A stretch of 64,000 nt of DNA from Burkholderia sp. WSM2232. Its GTDB lineage: Bacteria > Pseudomonadota > Gammaproteobacteria > Burkholderiales > Burkholderiaceae. The stretch is taken from positions 186,001 through 250,000 of the forward strand of contig NZ_AWZV01000005.1 of NCBI RefSeq assembly GCF_000472545.1. Reading direction: 5' to 3'. A program made the position numbers and the translations under genes. A model generated the notes under the pieces. The model was not told the DNA's origin. It saw only the letters and a program-made list of their open reading frames with translations, and ran no database searches. This document shows, piece after piece, positions 53,514 through 61,719 of this stretch (positions are counted from its first letter, which is position 1; every line of letters starts with the position of its first letter).

Positions 53514-54986
53514 TCAGCGCTCCAGCGTCTCCGAAGGCGCCTCATGAAACTGCTTGCGATAGCCGCTCACGAGCGTCGAGCGGTTCTGCACGCCCCATTT
53601 GTTGGCTGTCAACAGCACCGTGCGCTCGCCGGTGAACGAGTCGTCGAGCAGATCCGCGCGAATCCGCTCCATGCGCAGCCGGCGAATCAGTTCGGTGGGC
53701 GAAAGACCGAGCGAATGCTTGAACGCGCTTTGCAACGCGCGCTCGGTCACGCCTACTTCCGCCGCCACCTCACGCACCGAGAGGTCGCGCCGGTCGAGGT
53801 TTTCGTGCAGGTAGCGATACGCGCGCCGGTAGCGCGCGGGCAGCCGCGCGGCGACATCGTCGAGTTGCGGCGCCTGGCGTGCGGCCTTGCCCGCATACGA
53901 CACCAGCACCTGCGAATCGTCGCGCAGACACTGCGTGGCGATCAGCGCGTAGCGGCCGAAAAACAGCATGCCCTCGCGGCTGCGCCCGAGCGCCTGATGC
54001 GTCTTTGCGACCGCATACAGATATTCGAGCTGCCGATGCCCGGTCGACCCCGCATGGTCGATGCGATGCAGCGGCTCGAGCAGCATCTCGGCCAACTGCG
54101 GTGCGTCGGACGCGAGGGCGGCCAGCACGACTTCGAGCCGCGTGCTGCGCAGATAATCGCCGAAGCCGCGCTGCTGCGCCCAGTTCAGATGTGCGGTGAT
54201 ACCCTCGAGCGCCGCGCGTTCCCCACGCGCAAGCTCACGCAACTGCCGCAAATAGTCGACGCGCTGTCGCAGCAGCGGCGTGCAGACGTTCAACGCCTCG
54301 ACTTCATGCAGATCGGCGGCGTCGCTCGCCGAGGCCATCGCATGAAAGCCGCCCGCGGCACCCACACCGCGCAGTGTGTGCTCGGCAAGACCGGACTGCC
54401 AGTACGCGTGATCGCTCAACAGCGTGGCGCCGCGCAATTCGCGCTGCACGGCAATGTCGAAGCGCAAGGTGGCGACCAGCTCGCGCCAGTGGCCGAGCGA
54501 CGGGTCCGTGGTGGCAGCCGCAAGTTCGTCGAGTGCGTCGCCGCAATCGCGCGAACGGCCCAGCTCGTGCAGCGCGCCGACAATACCGAGCCGAGCCTCG
54601 ACCTGTTGCGCCGTGCCCACGTCCGGCTCGTCGACGAGCCGCGCGAAGCACGACAGCGCGGTCGCAAGCCTGTGCCGGAACAGCGCCTGCCAGCCGGCAT
54701 TGCGGCACGACGCCGCGCGGATCGCGTGGCGCGGCGAGCGAATTGCCTTCTGCGCGCGGCGATATTGTTCCTCGGCCTCGTCGCAGATGCCGAGCGTCAT
54801 CTGCATGTCGGCATGCAGGCGCAACAGTTCGTATGAACCCGCAGCGCCGCGCGCGAGCTCGGACCAACGGCTCGCCTGAGCGCCCGCGGGCTGCAGGTCG
54901 CCGTCACGTACCTTGTTGAGAAAGCCGTCCGGCAGATCGTGAACGGACAACGAAGCCGCCAGGGGAAAGTAAAGCGTCAGGAACAT
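53514..54986 (-). CDS. hrpB: HrpB/HrpX-type AraC-family activator of type III secretion
   Basis: 490-aa regulator, the length of Ralstonia HrpB and Xanthomonas HrpX (about 476). Residues 1-370 are a helical TPR-like region (EEQYRRAQKA; CFARLVDEPDVGTAQQVEARLG); residues about 388-490 carry the AraC DNA-binding pair (LSVREVAAEVGVTERALQSAFKHSLGLSPTELIRRLR) and end YRKQFHEAPSETLER, as in HrpB. These proteins bind PIP/hrpII boxes, several of which occur in this window. HrpB1 and candidate secreted proteins lie nearby. Its promoter is in the 54987-55452 gap, where I see no PIP box. Confidence 0.88.
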   Translation of the reverse strand: MFLTLYFPLAASLSVHDLPDGFLNKVRDGDLQPAGAQASRWSELARGAAGSYELLRLHADMQMTLGICDEAEEQYRRAQKAIRSPRHAIRAASCRNAGWQALFRHRLATALSCFARLVDEPDVGTAQQVEARLGIVGALHELGRSRDCGDALDELAAATTDPSLGHWRELVATLRFDIAVQRELRGATLLSDHAYWQSGLAEHTLRGVGAAGGFHAMASASDAADLHEVEALNVCTPLLRQRVDYLRQLRELARGERAALEGITAHLNWAQQRGFGDYLRSTRLEVVLAALASDAPQLAEMLLEPLHRIDHAGSTGHRQLEYLYAVAKTHQALGRSREGMLFFGRYALIATQCLRDDSQVLVSYAGKAARQAPQLDDVAARLPARYRRAYRYLHENLDRRDLSVREVAAEVGVTERALQSAFKHSLGLSPTELIRRLRMERIRADLLDDSFTGERTVLLTANKWGVQNRSTLVSGYRKQFHEAPSETLER

Positions 54987-55452
54987 TGCGCTACTCCTCG
55001 TCGATGCGCGGGCGGCCCACGGCTACGGGACGCACGCCTGCTGCAAACCGATGGTTGCGTATGCCACCATCGTGCGCATCCCCTAATCTATGCAGATATG
55101 CGGCGCACATCTTCAACAAATCTGAGCGTTGAGGCCGATTTGAGAACTGTTGAGATTCGCAGCGCGAAACACATGTCGGCGAGAACTGCAAGCGTTCGCT
55201 GAGCTTCGCGCGCAACGCCGTGTCGTGCGTAGACCCGCGCGCTGCACCCTATTGCCGAACCATGCAACTCGCAATAAGCTGACGAATCCATCGCCCGGCG
55301 AAACTGTTGAGCGCGGTCACCCGCAGCATGCGGGCGCCGCGAGCGCGCAGCCGCGCACGCCGCCACGACGACGATCGCCGGTGAGCATTTGATCCGCCGC
55401 ACGCGGCACCGCCCTGAAGCGTTGGGCTTGCCGAATCCGCTGGAGATCCACA
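54987..55452. other. Divergent intergenic region between hrpB and a large regulator gene
   Basis: 466 bp with no supported gene. It must hold the start regions of hrpB (leftward) and the 55453 gene (rightward). I see no PIP box and no strong dyad, consistent with hrpB being controlled from above (HrpG-like) and not by itself. Confidence 0.4.
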
Positions 55453-57714
55453 ATGCCGTCATTACGACCGAACGAAACGGTCATAGCGTTCAGTCGCTTC
55501 ACGCTGTCCCAGGAGCCGCCGCGGCTCGTCGCCGACGGCCTCGAGGTCGAACTCGGCGCGCGCGCGCTCGAGCTGCTGATCGCGCTGGTCGAAGCGCGCG
55601 GCCGGCCCGTCGCGCAGGCCGAACTCGGCCGCCGCGGCTGGCCCGATCTGAATGTCGACGTCAATACGGTTCAGGTGCAGATTTCGGCGCTGCGGCGCGC
55701 GCTCGGCGACGACCGTGATCTGATCGTCACGGTGCCGGGCTTCGGCTATCGGTTTGCAGCCGAGGTTCATACGAACAGCCTCGCTCACTCGCCGGAGCCT
55801 GTCACAGCAGCGGCAGTGACCGCGGGGGCCGCGGGGGCCACAGCGGCCGCGGTGCCTCGGGCAGGCTCGCGGTTGCCGGGCGACCCGGCCAGCGCGAGCG
55901 CGCCGCGCGCGGCTCAGCCGGCATTTGCAGTCGGCGCTTCGCGCACGCCGCAGCAATTCACGCCGTTCATCGGCCGGCACGCGGAGCTTTCCGAGGTGCT
56001 GGGCCTCATATCCATCGCGCGGCTCATCACGCTCGTCGGCGCAACCGGTACAGGCAAGGCGCGCCTCGCGCACGAAGCGGCGCGGCGCCTCGCCGGACGC
56101 TTTCGTGACGGCGTGGTGCCGGTCGCGCTATCCGCGCTCTCCCCAGAGGACGGTTTCGCCGATGCACTCGCGCTCGCATTGAACCTGCCGGCGGGTCCCG
56201 CGCAGACTCCGCTTGCCCGTTTACTCGACGGCGTGCGCGAGCGCGATGTGCTGCTCGTGATCGATTGCAACGCATGCAACGATGGCGGGCATGAACAGGC
56301 TGCAAGCGGCGCGCTCGCAGCCGAGATCATCGAGGCAGTGCTGACGGCCGGACCGAACGTACGTGCCATTGTCACCGCGAGCGCGTCGCTCGGCTTGCGC
56401 AACGAGGAAGTGGTCACGCTTGGTCCGCTGCGCATTCCGGAACAGCCCCAGGTCAACGCCACACTCGCACCGGAATACGACGCGCTGCGCCTCCTGTTCG
56501 CGCGGCTCGCGATCCTGTCCGCGCGCCGCGACCGGCAACGCATCGCAGCGCCCGCGTCGCCGCGTCCGCTGAGCGGTAACGCGCTGCTCGCGGCGCTCGA
56601 CGGCGGCGCGATGCCGCAGGCCGCGATAGACGCAGCCGTGTCGATTACGCAACTGCTCGCCGGCGTGCCGCTCGCCCTGGAACTCGCTGCCGCGACCATC
56701 GACCACGACCTGCGCGCCGGAGAGCCGCTCGAAGCCGCCATGAGCCGCTACGCGCAGTGTCTCGAGGCCCTCATCGGACCGCGCATGGAAACGCCGGGGG
56801 TTCGGCATCCGCGCCCGGCGCCCATTGCCCTCGCCTTCGACCTGCACGTCGCGCGGCTGGATCGCCGGGCGCGCCTGCACCTGCTGCGGCTCGCGATGTT
56901 CGCAGGTGAATTCCCGCGCTGTGCGGCCATCGGCCTGCTCACCGCATGCGATCCGCCCGGGAGCGGCGAGTCGTCCGGCGAGATGCTGAGCGACACACAC
57001 AACGCCATGAGCGACGCGATTCGCGGCGACGCGCTCGCGGACGCCTCGCTCGATGTATTGACCGAAGCGGGCCTCGTCGAAGAACTGGACAGCAGCGGTC
57101 AGTGGATGCTGCACATCCGGCGGCCCATCCGCCATCTCGCGCGCCAGATGCTGCGCGACGCCGGCGAACAGGACCGCACCGCGCATGCGCTCGCGGCCGG
57201 CCTGCCGGTGCGCCTGAACGCGCACCGCAAGCGCGGCGAGCGCGCGCATATCGACGCGCTCGACATGAGCGATCTCGAGGACTTGCGCGCGGCGCTTCAA
57301 TGGTGCGTCGAATGCCGGCGCTTCGACACGGCAATCTCGCTGCTCGAATGCTCCGCGTGGCTGTGGGCGAGGCTTTCGCTGGAGCGCGAATATCTGCAGC
57401 GCGGCCGTGCCGTGCTTGCCGGCGTGCAAGCCGGCGCGACGCCTCGACGCCGCGACGAGATGCGCCTCCATGCGATTCTCGCAAGCGCGCTGCCGCTCGC
57501 CCACGCGCCTGTCGCGCAGGCGATCGCCGCGTGGGAAACCGTCTACGAACTCGCCAACGCGTGTGCCGACAGCGCGTTTCGCGAGCGTGCGCTGACCGGC
57601 CTTATCGTGTGCTGCAGCGAGGCGGGCGATGCACGCCGCGCCGCCGAGTTGCAGGCCCGCTATGACCGCATCGTCAGAGCCTCTCAGGCGCGCAACGGCG
57701 CTGCGGCGCGCTGA
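55453..57714 (+). CDS. Large OmpR-type winged-helix regulator with ATPase-like and TPR-like regions
   Basis: 753-aa protein. The N-terminal Trans_reg_C winged helix (about 10-105) has NTVQVQISALRRALGDDRDLIVTVPGFGYRF. A Pro/Ala linker leads to an NTPase-like region starting FIGRHAELSEVLGLI, whose P-loop reads GATGTGKA at 196-203, with Ala replacing the Ser/Thr that binds Mg-nucleotide. The C-terminal third is helical and TPR-like (LEYLQRGRAVLAGVQA region). The layout resembles HilA/SARP-like and ATPase-coupled regulators. Divergent from hrpB, it may act in the Hrp regulatory cascade, perhaps in the role HrpG plays elsewhere, although HrpG itself is a small response regulator. Confidence 0.8.
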   Translation: MPSLRPNETVIAFSRFTLSQEPPRLVADGLEVELGARALELLIALVEARGRPVAQAELGRRGWPDLNVDVNTVQVQISALRRALGDDRDLIVTVPGFGYRFAAEVHTNSLAHSPEPVTAAAVTAGAAGATAAAVPRAGSRLPGDPASASAPRAAQPAFAVGASRTPQQFTPFIGRHAELSEVLGLISIARLITLVGATGTGKARLAHEAARRLAGRFRDGVVPVALSALSPEDGFADALALALNLPAGPAQTPLARLLDGVRERDVLLVIDCNACNDGGHEQAASGALAAEIIEAVLTAGPNVRAIVTASASLGLRNEEVVTLGPLRIPEQPQVNATLAPEYDALRLLFARLAILSARRDRQRIAAPASPRPLSGNALLAALDGGAMPQAAIDAAVSITQLLAGVPLALELAAATIDHDLRAGEPLEAAMSRYAQCLEALIGPRMETPGVRHPRPAPIALAFDLHVARLDRRARLHLLRLAMFAGEFPRCAAIGLLTACDPPGSGESSGEMLSDTHNAMSDAIRGDALADASLDVLTEAGLVEELDSSGQWMLHIRRPIRHLARQMLRDAGEQDRTAHALAAGLPVRLNAHRKRGERAHIDALDMSDLEDLRAALQWCVECRRFDTAISLLECSAWLWARLSLEREYLQRGRAVLAGVQAGATPRRRDEMRLHAILASALPLAHAPVAQAIAAWETVYELANACADSAFRERALTGLIVCCSEAGDARRAAELQARYDRIVRASQARNGAAAR

Positions 57715-57776
57715 GCGCGCGGCTCTCGCTGACCAGTCGGCACCGCTCGCGCGAAGCAAATGCAGTAACAACGTTG

Positions 57777-58247
57777 TCACCTGTATTCGCTGCCTAGTTC
57801 GTTGCCGAGCGTGTTGCCCGGCAGATTGCCTGATTCGCTGGCCAATACCGTGGCAATGCGCGCGGCACTCGGCTCCCCGCCAACGCCCAGAAACTTCGCG
57901 ACAATCGCCAGCGCGGTCGGATCGCCGCTGTGCAACACGGCCGCCGCGCAGCGCCGCCAGTCGCGATCCGCGAGCATGTACAGGCACCAGCTCTGCAACG
58001 CGGTGACGACGGGCGAACCGTAGCCCTGCTCGTCGATCTGCCGCAACAGACGCAACGCGTCGATCCAGCGCCGCGAATTCACGAGCAGCCTCACCTCGCA
58101 GATGTCGACGACCGCCGGATTTGGATGAAGCTGACGCAACACCAGCAGCAGTTCCTCCAGATCGGCATGCGCGCCGATCCGTAGTCCTACGGAGAAAATC
58201 GTCAGCAGCACACCCAGCACCGCGAAACTGCATTGATCGTTTTTCAT
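57777..58247 (-). CDS. hrpB1: HrpB1/HrpK-family type III secretion protein
   Basis: 156-aa protein of the HrpB1_HrpK family. Recognisable parts are LGLRIGAHADLEELLLVLRQLHPNPAVVDICEVRLLVNSRRWIDALRLLRQ and AVTALQSWCLYMLADRDW-like helices, forming TPR-like repeats; the C-terminus is Gly/Asn/Ser-rich. In Ralstonia and Xanthomonas HrpB1 is encoded at the start of a core T3SS operon. Here it is a single gene convergent with the 55453 regulator. ATG 58247 is chosen as the first plausible start; the frame extends to 58478. A PIP box for this direction lies about 80 bp upstream. Confidence 0.78.
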   Translation of the reverse strand: MKNDQCSFAVLGVLLTIFSVGLRIGAHADLEELLLVLRQLHPNPAVVDICEVRLLVNSRRWIDALRLLRQIDEQGYGSPVVTALQSWCLYMLADRDWRRCAAAVLHSGDPTALAIVAKFLGVGGEPSAARIATVLASESGNLPGNTLGNELGSEYR

Positions 58248-58327
58248 GTGCACGTACCAGGGCGAACGAATGGCGAGAGGCGACACTCTGCATTCTCGGA
58301 CTCGTCGCGCTCTGGCATCGCGCACAC

Positions 58328-58352
58328 ACGAAGCGCGGAGCGCGGTCGCGAA
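58328..58352 (-). promoter_or_regulatory. PIP/hrpII box driving hrpB1 (leftward)
   Basis: On the - strand TTCGC (58352-58348), 15 nt, TTCGT (58332-58328), a full match to TTCGB-N15-TTCGB. The -10 region at the expected distance reads GAGAAT, which misses only the first pyrimidine of YANNNT. Confidence 0.65.
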
Positions 58353-58381
58353 GCATCCGCTCGATGCCCTCGCGCGCGGGT

Positions 58382-58442
58382 TTCGCGCGTCCACTCCCTG
58401 CTTCGCATTCGCTCGCGCAAGACGGTGCACTTTCCATAGTCT
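58382..58442 (+). promoter_or_regulatory. Perfect PIP/hrpII-box promoter (rightward)
   Basis: TTCGC (58382-58386), 15 nt, TTCGC (58402-58406), 30 nt, TAGTCT (58437-58442): an exact TTCGC-N15-TTCGC box with a correctly spaced YANNNT -10 element. It drives the QYPG-repeat gene at 58521 and, by overlap, the P450 gene. It is back to back with the leftward box at 58328-58352. Confidence 0.85.
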
Positions 58443-58520
58443 GTATGTGTTGAAGTCGGCGCGATCTGGCGACCTCATCAGTCTTCGTTATCCGCATGAA
58501 TCAACCTTGTGAGAGGAACC

Positions 58521-59132
58521 ATGACCACCAATAACGTGAACTCCGCGTACTTCCAGAGCCCGACGTTCCAGTACCCGGGCGGGCAGTCGTATGGCGGCGC
58601 GAATCAGGCGCAGATCGACGCCGATATCCAGCAGTTGCTCAACGACCTCGGCATCTCGGGCGGCCAGTATCCGGGCGGCACTCAGAATACTGGCGGGGGG
58701 CAGTTCCCCGGCTCGACGGGCCAGTATCCCGGCGTGCCCTCGAACGGCAATCCACCGCTGCGTTCGATCAAACTGTCGACGCGCTCGGGCGGCGAGGTGA
58801 GCCTGCTCGAAGATCCGTCGGGCAATCTGTACGACAAGACCGGCAAATCGGTCGGCACCATCGGCGCGGATGGCAGCGTGAGCTTCACGGCCGACGGCAA
58901 GAAAGAAGTCAACGAACTGATGACCAACGGCCGCTCGCCTTTTGATCTGATCATGAGCGGCAGCTTTGTGACAGGCGAGAAACAGAGCGACGGCACGTAC
59001 AAGTTCGCGGCCGACCAGGTCAACATCGGCGCCGGCGACCTGAACCTGAACGGCACGCCGAACAACCGCGTGCAACCGCTGACGGTCGAGCAGCCCGCCC
59101 AGTCGCCGGCCAACTATGGTCTTGCTGTCTGA
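58521..59132 (+). CDS. Hrp-regulated QYPG-repeat protein, candidate T3SS-secreted helper
   Basis: 203-aa protein without signal peptide. The N-terminal 75 residues are rich in Gly, Gln and Ser with four Q-Y/F-P-G motifs (17-20, 49-52, 61-64, 68-71) and a short amphipathic helix (QIDADIQQLLNDL). Residues about 78-185 look beta-rich (RSIKLSTRSGGEVSLLEDPSG; YDKTGKSVGTIGADGS). Cysteine-free, Gly-rich, acidic composition is harpin-like. ATG 58521 has AGAGGAACC upstream. Preceded by the best PIP box of the window. I recognise no named family for the C-terminal part. Confidence 0.75.
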   Translation: MTTNNVNSAYFQSPTFQYPGGQSYGGANQAQIDADIQQLLNDLGISGGQYPGGTQNTGGGQFPGSTGQYPGVPSNGNPPLRSIKLSTRSGGEVSLLEDPSGNLYDKTGKSVGTIGADGSVSFTADGKKEVNELMTNGRSPFDLIMSGSFVTGEKQSDGTYKFAADQVNIGAGDLNLNGTPNNRVQPLTVEQPAQSPANYGLAV

Positions 59133-60393
59133 GCCGCGATCTGCCGGTGCGCGCATGCTGTGGTGCGCCGAAGAATCGGCCACGACCTGCGGTATGACCT
59201 GCGAGAGCGCGGACCCCGGCTCGTGCAGCGTGCTGCCGTCCATTATCGGCACGGGTTCGGTCGATCCGTACCCGCTCTACAGATGGTTGCGCGCGCATCG
59301 GCCACTGTGTCGCGACGCGAGCGGGGTCTGGCTCGCGTCGTCGCACGCGCTGGTGACGCGCATTCTCGACGACGCGCGTTTTTCGGCACGGCCGCCGCCC
59401 GGCACGCAACCGCTCGACGACCCGCTCGGTTACACGAACATGGTTGTGTTCGAGACCGGCGAAGCGCATGAGCGGCTACGGCGTTTCCTCGCGCCGCTGT
59501 TTTCGCGCAAGGCGCTGCTATCGCTGCAAGAATTTATCGACGGCGAAGTCGAGCGTCTGCTCGATCAATGCGATGCTCAGCCGCGCTTCGATCTCATCGC
59601 GCATGTCGCGAGTGTGTTGCCGGTGCGCACGATCTGCCGCCTGCTCGGCTTTCCCGATGCACACGGCGCGAGCTATCTGCAAGCGTCGGCGGGCGCGTGG
59701 CAACTCATCAGCGGCGCGCCGATGTCCGCCGAAGAACGCGCGCTCGCGGCCGCGCAGACCGAGACGTTCATCGGCAAGGTCGAAGCGTTCCTGCGCGAAG
59801 TCGACCCGGACGCCGCACCCGATCACGCGGCCTCGCGCTTCCTGCGGCTCGAACAGGAAGGCGGAATCGGCCGGCGCGAAATGCTCGTCAATGTTCTGTT
59901 CCTGTTCATTGCCGGATACGGCACGACCTTGCTGTCGATCGGCAATAGCATCGCTGCGCTCTTGCGCGCGCCGAACGCCTGGCAGGCGCTCACGGACGAC
60001 GCCTCGCTCGTTCCGCAAGCGGTGCGCGAGTTGTACCGGTACGATCCCGCAGTGCAGTCCGTGTTTCGCTATGCGTGGGACGACGTCGATATCGGCGGCT
60101 GCCGGATTCGTCGCGGCGAGCGCGTGATGCCGCTCATTGGTGCCGCGAATCGCGACCCTGCGGTATTTGCCGCGCCCGATGAAATTCGCTTCGAGCGCGA
60201 AGCAGCCCGTTCGCTGACGTTCGGCGCGGGCCCGCACAGTTGCATGGGCGTCGCGCTCGCGCGCATGCAACTGGAGTCGCTGCTACGTGCGCTCGTGCGG
60301 CGCATGCCTGGGCTGAGACTCGCGCCTGGCTGGCAGCCGCGGCAGCAGCACGGCTCGTTTCATGGATACGACCGGTTGATGGTGGAGCGTTAG
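59116..60393 (+). CDS. Cytochrome P450
   Basis: About 425-aa soluble bacterial P450. The heme loop FGAGPHSCMG places the axial Cys at 376, and the K-helix ExxR is Glu305-Leu-Tyr-Arg308. The I-helix reads AGYGTT (266-271), keeping the Thr but with Gly where the acid of AGxDT/AGxET is usual. The frame begins inside the end of the QYPG gene (17-nt overlap), so both are probably co-transcribed from the PIP-box promoter; ATG 59155 or 59194 are alternative starts. No ferredoxin or reductase gene is adjacent. The substrate is unknown. Confidence 0.87.
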   Translation: MVLLSEPRSAGARMLWCAEESATTCGMTCESADPGSCSVLPSIIGTGSVDPYPLYRWLRAHRPLCRDASGVWLASSHALVTRILDDARFSARPPPGTQPLDDPLGYTNMVVFETGEAHERLRRFLAPLFSRKALLSLQEFIDGEVERLLDQCDAQPRFDLIAHVASVLPVRTICRLLGFPDAHGASYLQASAGAWQLISGAPMSAEERALAAAQTETFIGKVEAFLREVDPDAAPDHAASRFLRLEQEGGIGRREMLVNVLFLFIAGYGTTLLSIGNSIAALLRAPNAWQALTDDASLVPQAVRELYRYDPAVQSVFRYAWDDVDIGGCRIRRGERVMPLIGAANRDPAVFAAPDEIRFEREAARSLTFGAGPHSCMGVALARMQLESLLRALVRRMPGLRLAPGWQPRQQHGSFHGYDRLMVER

Positions 60394-60417
60394 TGGCGTT
60401 GGGTGGTAGCGTTGGAG

Positions 60418-60608
60418 TGCTGTTGTTGGGGTGCTGTTGTTGTGGTGCTGTTGTTGTGGTGCTGTTGTTGTGGTGCTGGTGTTGTTGTGGTGTTGTTGTG
60501 GTGGTGTTGTTGTGGTGGTGTTGTGGTGGTGTTGTGGTGGTGTTGTGGTGGTGTTGTGGTGGTGTTGTGGTGGTGTTGTGGTGGTGTTGTGGTGGTGTTG
60601 TTGAGGTG
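60418..60608. repeat. G/T-rich microsatellite of 14-nt and 11-nt units
   Basis: The first part has about four copies of TGCTGTTGTTGTGG-like 14-mers. The second part has about nine copies of the 11-mer TTGTGGTGGTG, nearly identical to each other. The block begins about 25 bp after the P450 stop codon. Frames through it (for example His/Asn/Thr-rich on the - strand) are artefacts of the repeat. Unit lengths not divisible by three make copy-number change frame-shifting if translated, but it seems non-coding. Confidence 0.85.
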
Positions 60609-60654
60609 GCGCCGTAGCTGTGCCGCCGTAGTTGTGCCGCCCTCGCTTGGCCAC

Positions 60655-60702
60655 CGCCGTTATGTCTCGCGCACACGCCCGGCGGAGCGAGACATAACGG
60701 CG
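60655..60702. repeat. 16-bp perfect inverted repeat
   Basis: CGCCGTTATGTCTCGC (60655-60670) is exactly complementary to 60687-60702, with a 16-nt loop. It lies between the convergent P450 and CHAP-domain genes. There is no T-run, so it is either a strong transcript-end hairpin or the remnant of a mobile-element end; I cannot decide from one copy. Confidence 0.75.
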
Positions 60703-60746
60703 CATTGAACCGGATGTGCGCGACGCCCACTCATCGCGCATCGCCC

Positions 60747-61562
60747 TCATTCCGATAGGAACGTCACATCGCCGCGGTTGCCGGTGTACGTGTCGTACGA
60801 CACGACCTGCGGGCCGCTGCCGCCTTGTGTGTTGTTCGAACCGATCAGCGTGATGCGGCCGTTCTCGTTGCTCGCGACGATCTCGACATGCTCGTCGGCG
60901 CCGACAATGCAGATATCGCCCGGCTTGGCCTCGCTGCGGCTCACGGTGCGCCAGCCGTCGCCCTTCAATTCGCTGTGCAGTGTCGAGACGAGATTCGTGT
61001 GCTGCAACTCGGAGATCTTCCCCGACTTGACGAGGCACGCGGACGCGAAGTTCGCGCAGCACACCGTCGTATCGACGCCCTTGTCCATCGGCACGCCCTG
61101 GTCTGCCATGATGCTCGCCGCTGACTTGTGCAACTGCGTCTGCGCGACGCCCGCCGCATTGCCCGAACCCGCGGGCCTCACATTGGGATCGCCTCGCTCC
61201 ACAGCCCCGCCCGAGCTAACCGGGCCCGTACCGGACGAGCGGCGGTAGCTCGCCTGTGTGACTCCACCGCCGCTGCTGGGAAGCGACGGCATGGAAGGCA
61301 TCGGCATGCCCGACGATTCCTGCGACGGACTGGTGATGCTTAGCAGGAATTGCAGGAAGAGTTGCTCGAGTGCATTGTCGCCGAGGCCGCCGGACGAGTT
61401 CCAGCCGGCGCTGTTGCCGCTGCCGAAGGCGGTTCCTGCGCCGGCGTTTGCCCACGCGTTCGGCTGCGCAGTGATTGAGCGCGTGAACTGCGACGACGGA
61501 TCGGCTGCGCCCATGTATCCACCAGCCGGGTATGACAGCGTGGAAAATGCGCTATACGTCAT
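60747..61562 (-). CDS. CHAP/NlpC-like cysteine hydrolase with harpin-like N-terminus
   Basis: 271-aa protein without signal peptide. The N-terminal 60 residues are Gly/Ser/Ala/Asn-rich (YPAGGYMG, GSGNSAGWNSSGG). An amphipathic helix (NALEQLFLQFLLSI) and a linker with MPMPSMPSLPSS and ASYRRSS follow. The C-terminal domain (about 143-271) has TTVCCANFASACL (candidate nucleophile Cys169) and KPGDICIV...DEHVEIV (His225), the CHAP/NlpC catalytic layout. The linker and helix closely resemble those of the lysozyme protein at 52686-53432, pointing to a shared secretion module. A PIP-like box lies upstream. Confidence 0.82.
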   Translation of the reverse strand: MTYSAFSTLSYPAGGYMGAADPSSQFTRSITAQPNAWANAGAGTAFGSGNSAGWNSSGGLGDNALEQLFLQFLLSITSPSQESSGMPMPSMPSLPSSGGGVTQASYRRSSGTGPVSSGGAVERGDPNVRPAGSGNAAGVAQTQLHKSAASIMADQGVPMDKGVDTTVCCANFASACLVKSGKISELQHTNLVSTLHSELKGDGWRTVSRSEAKPGDICIVGADEHVEIVASNENGRITLIGSNNTQGGSGPQVVSYDTYTGNRGDVTFLSE

Positions 61563-61719
61563 GACGACTCCTTGTTGAGCGAGGCAACGCCGCCCGCGCG
61601 CGATATGACGACCATCGCCATCGACACGATCAAGGCCGCTGCGCGGCGCGCGTCGATGGGTGCACTCGTGGGCGTGCAGGTGGTTGGCACGTGGGCGCAC
61701 CCATTTCGGGGCACGCCTG

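Noticed and set aside
54987..55452. PIP box in the hrpB upstream region
   Set aside because: Single TTCG/CGAA words occur but none are paired at N15-N16 spacing.
56221..58497. 758-aa leftward frame
   Set aside because: Runs antisense through the winged-helix regulator and out of frame across hrpB1; no domains, composition typical of shadow frames.
60240..60730. Open frames through the GT-rich repeat (His/Asn/Thr/Pro-rich or Val/Cys-rich products)
   Set aside because: The open reading is a by-product of repeats lacking stop codons; units are not multiples of three and no start signal precedes them.
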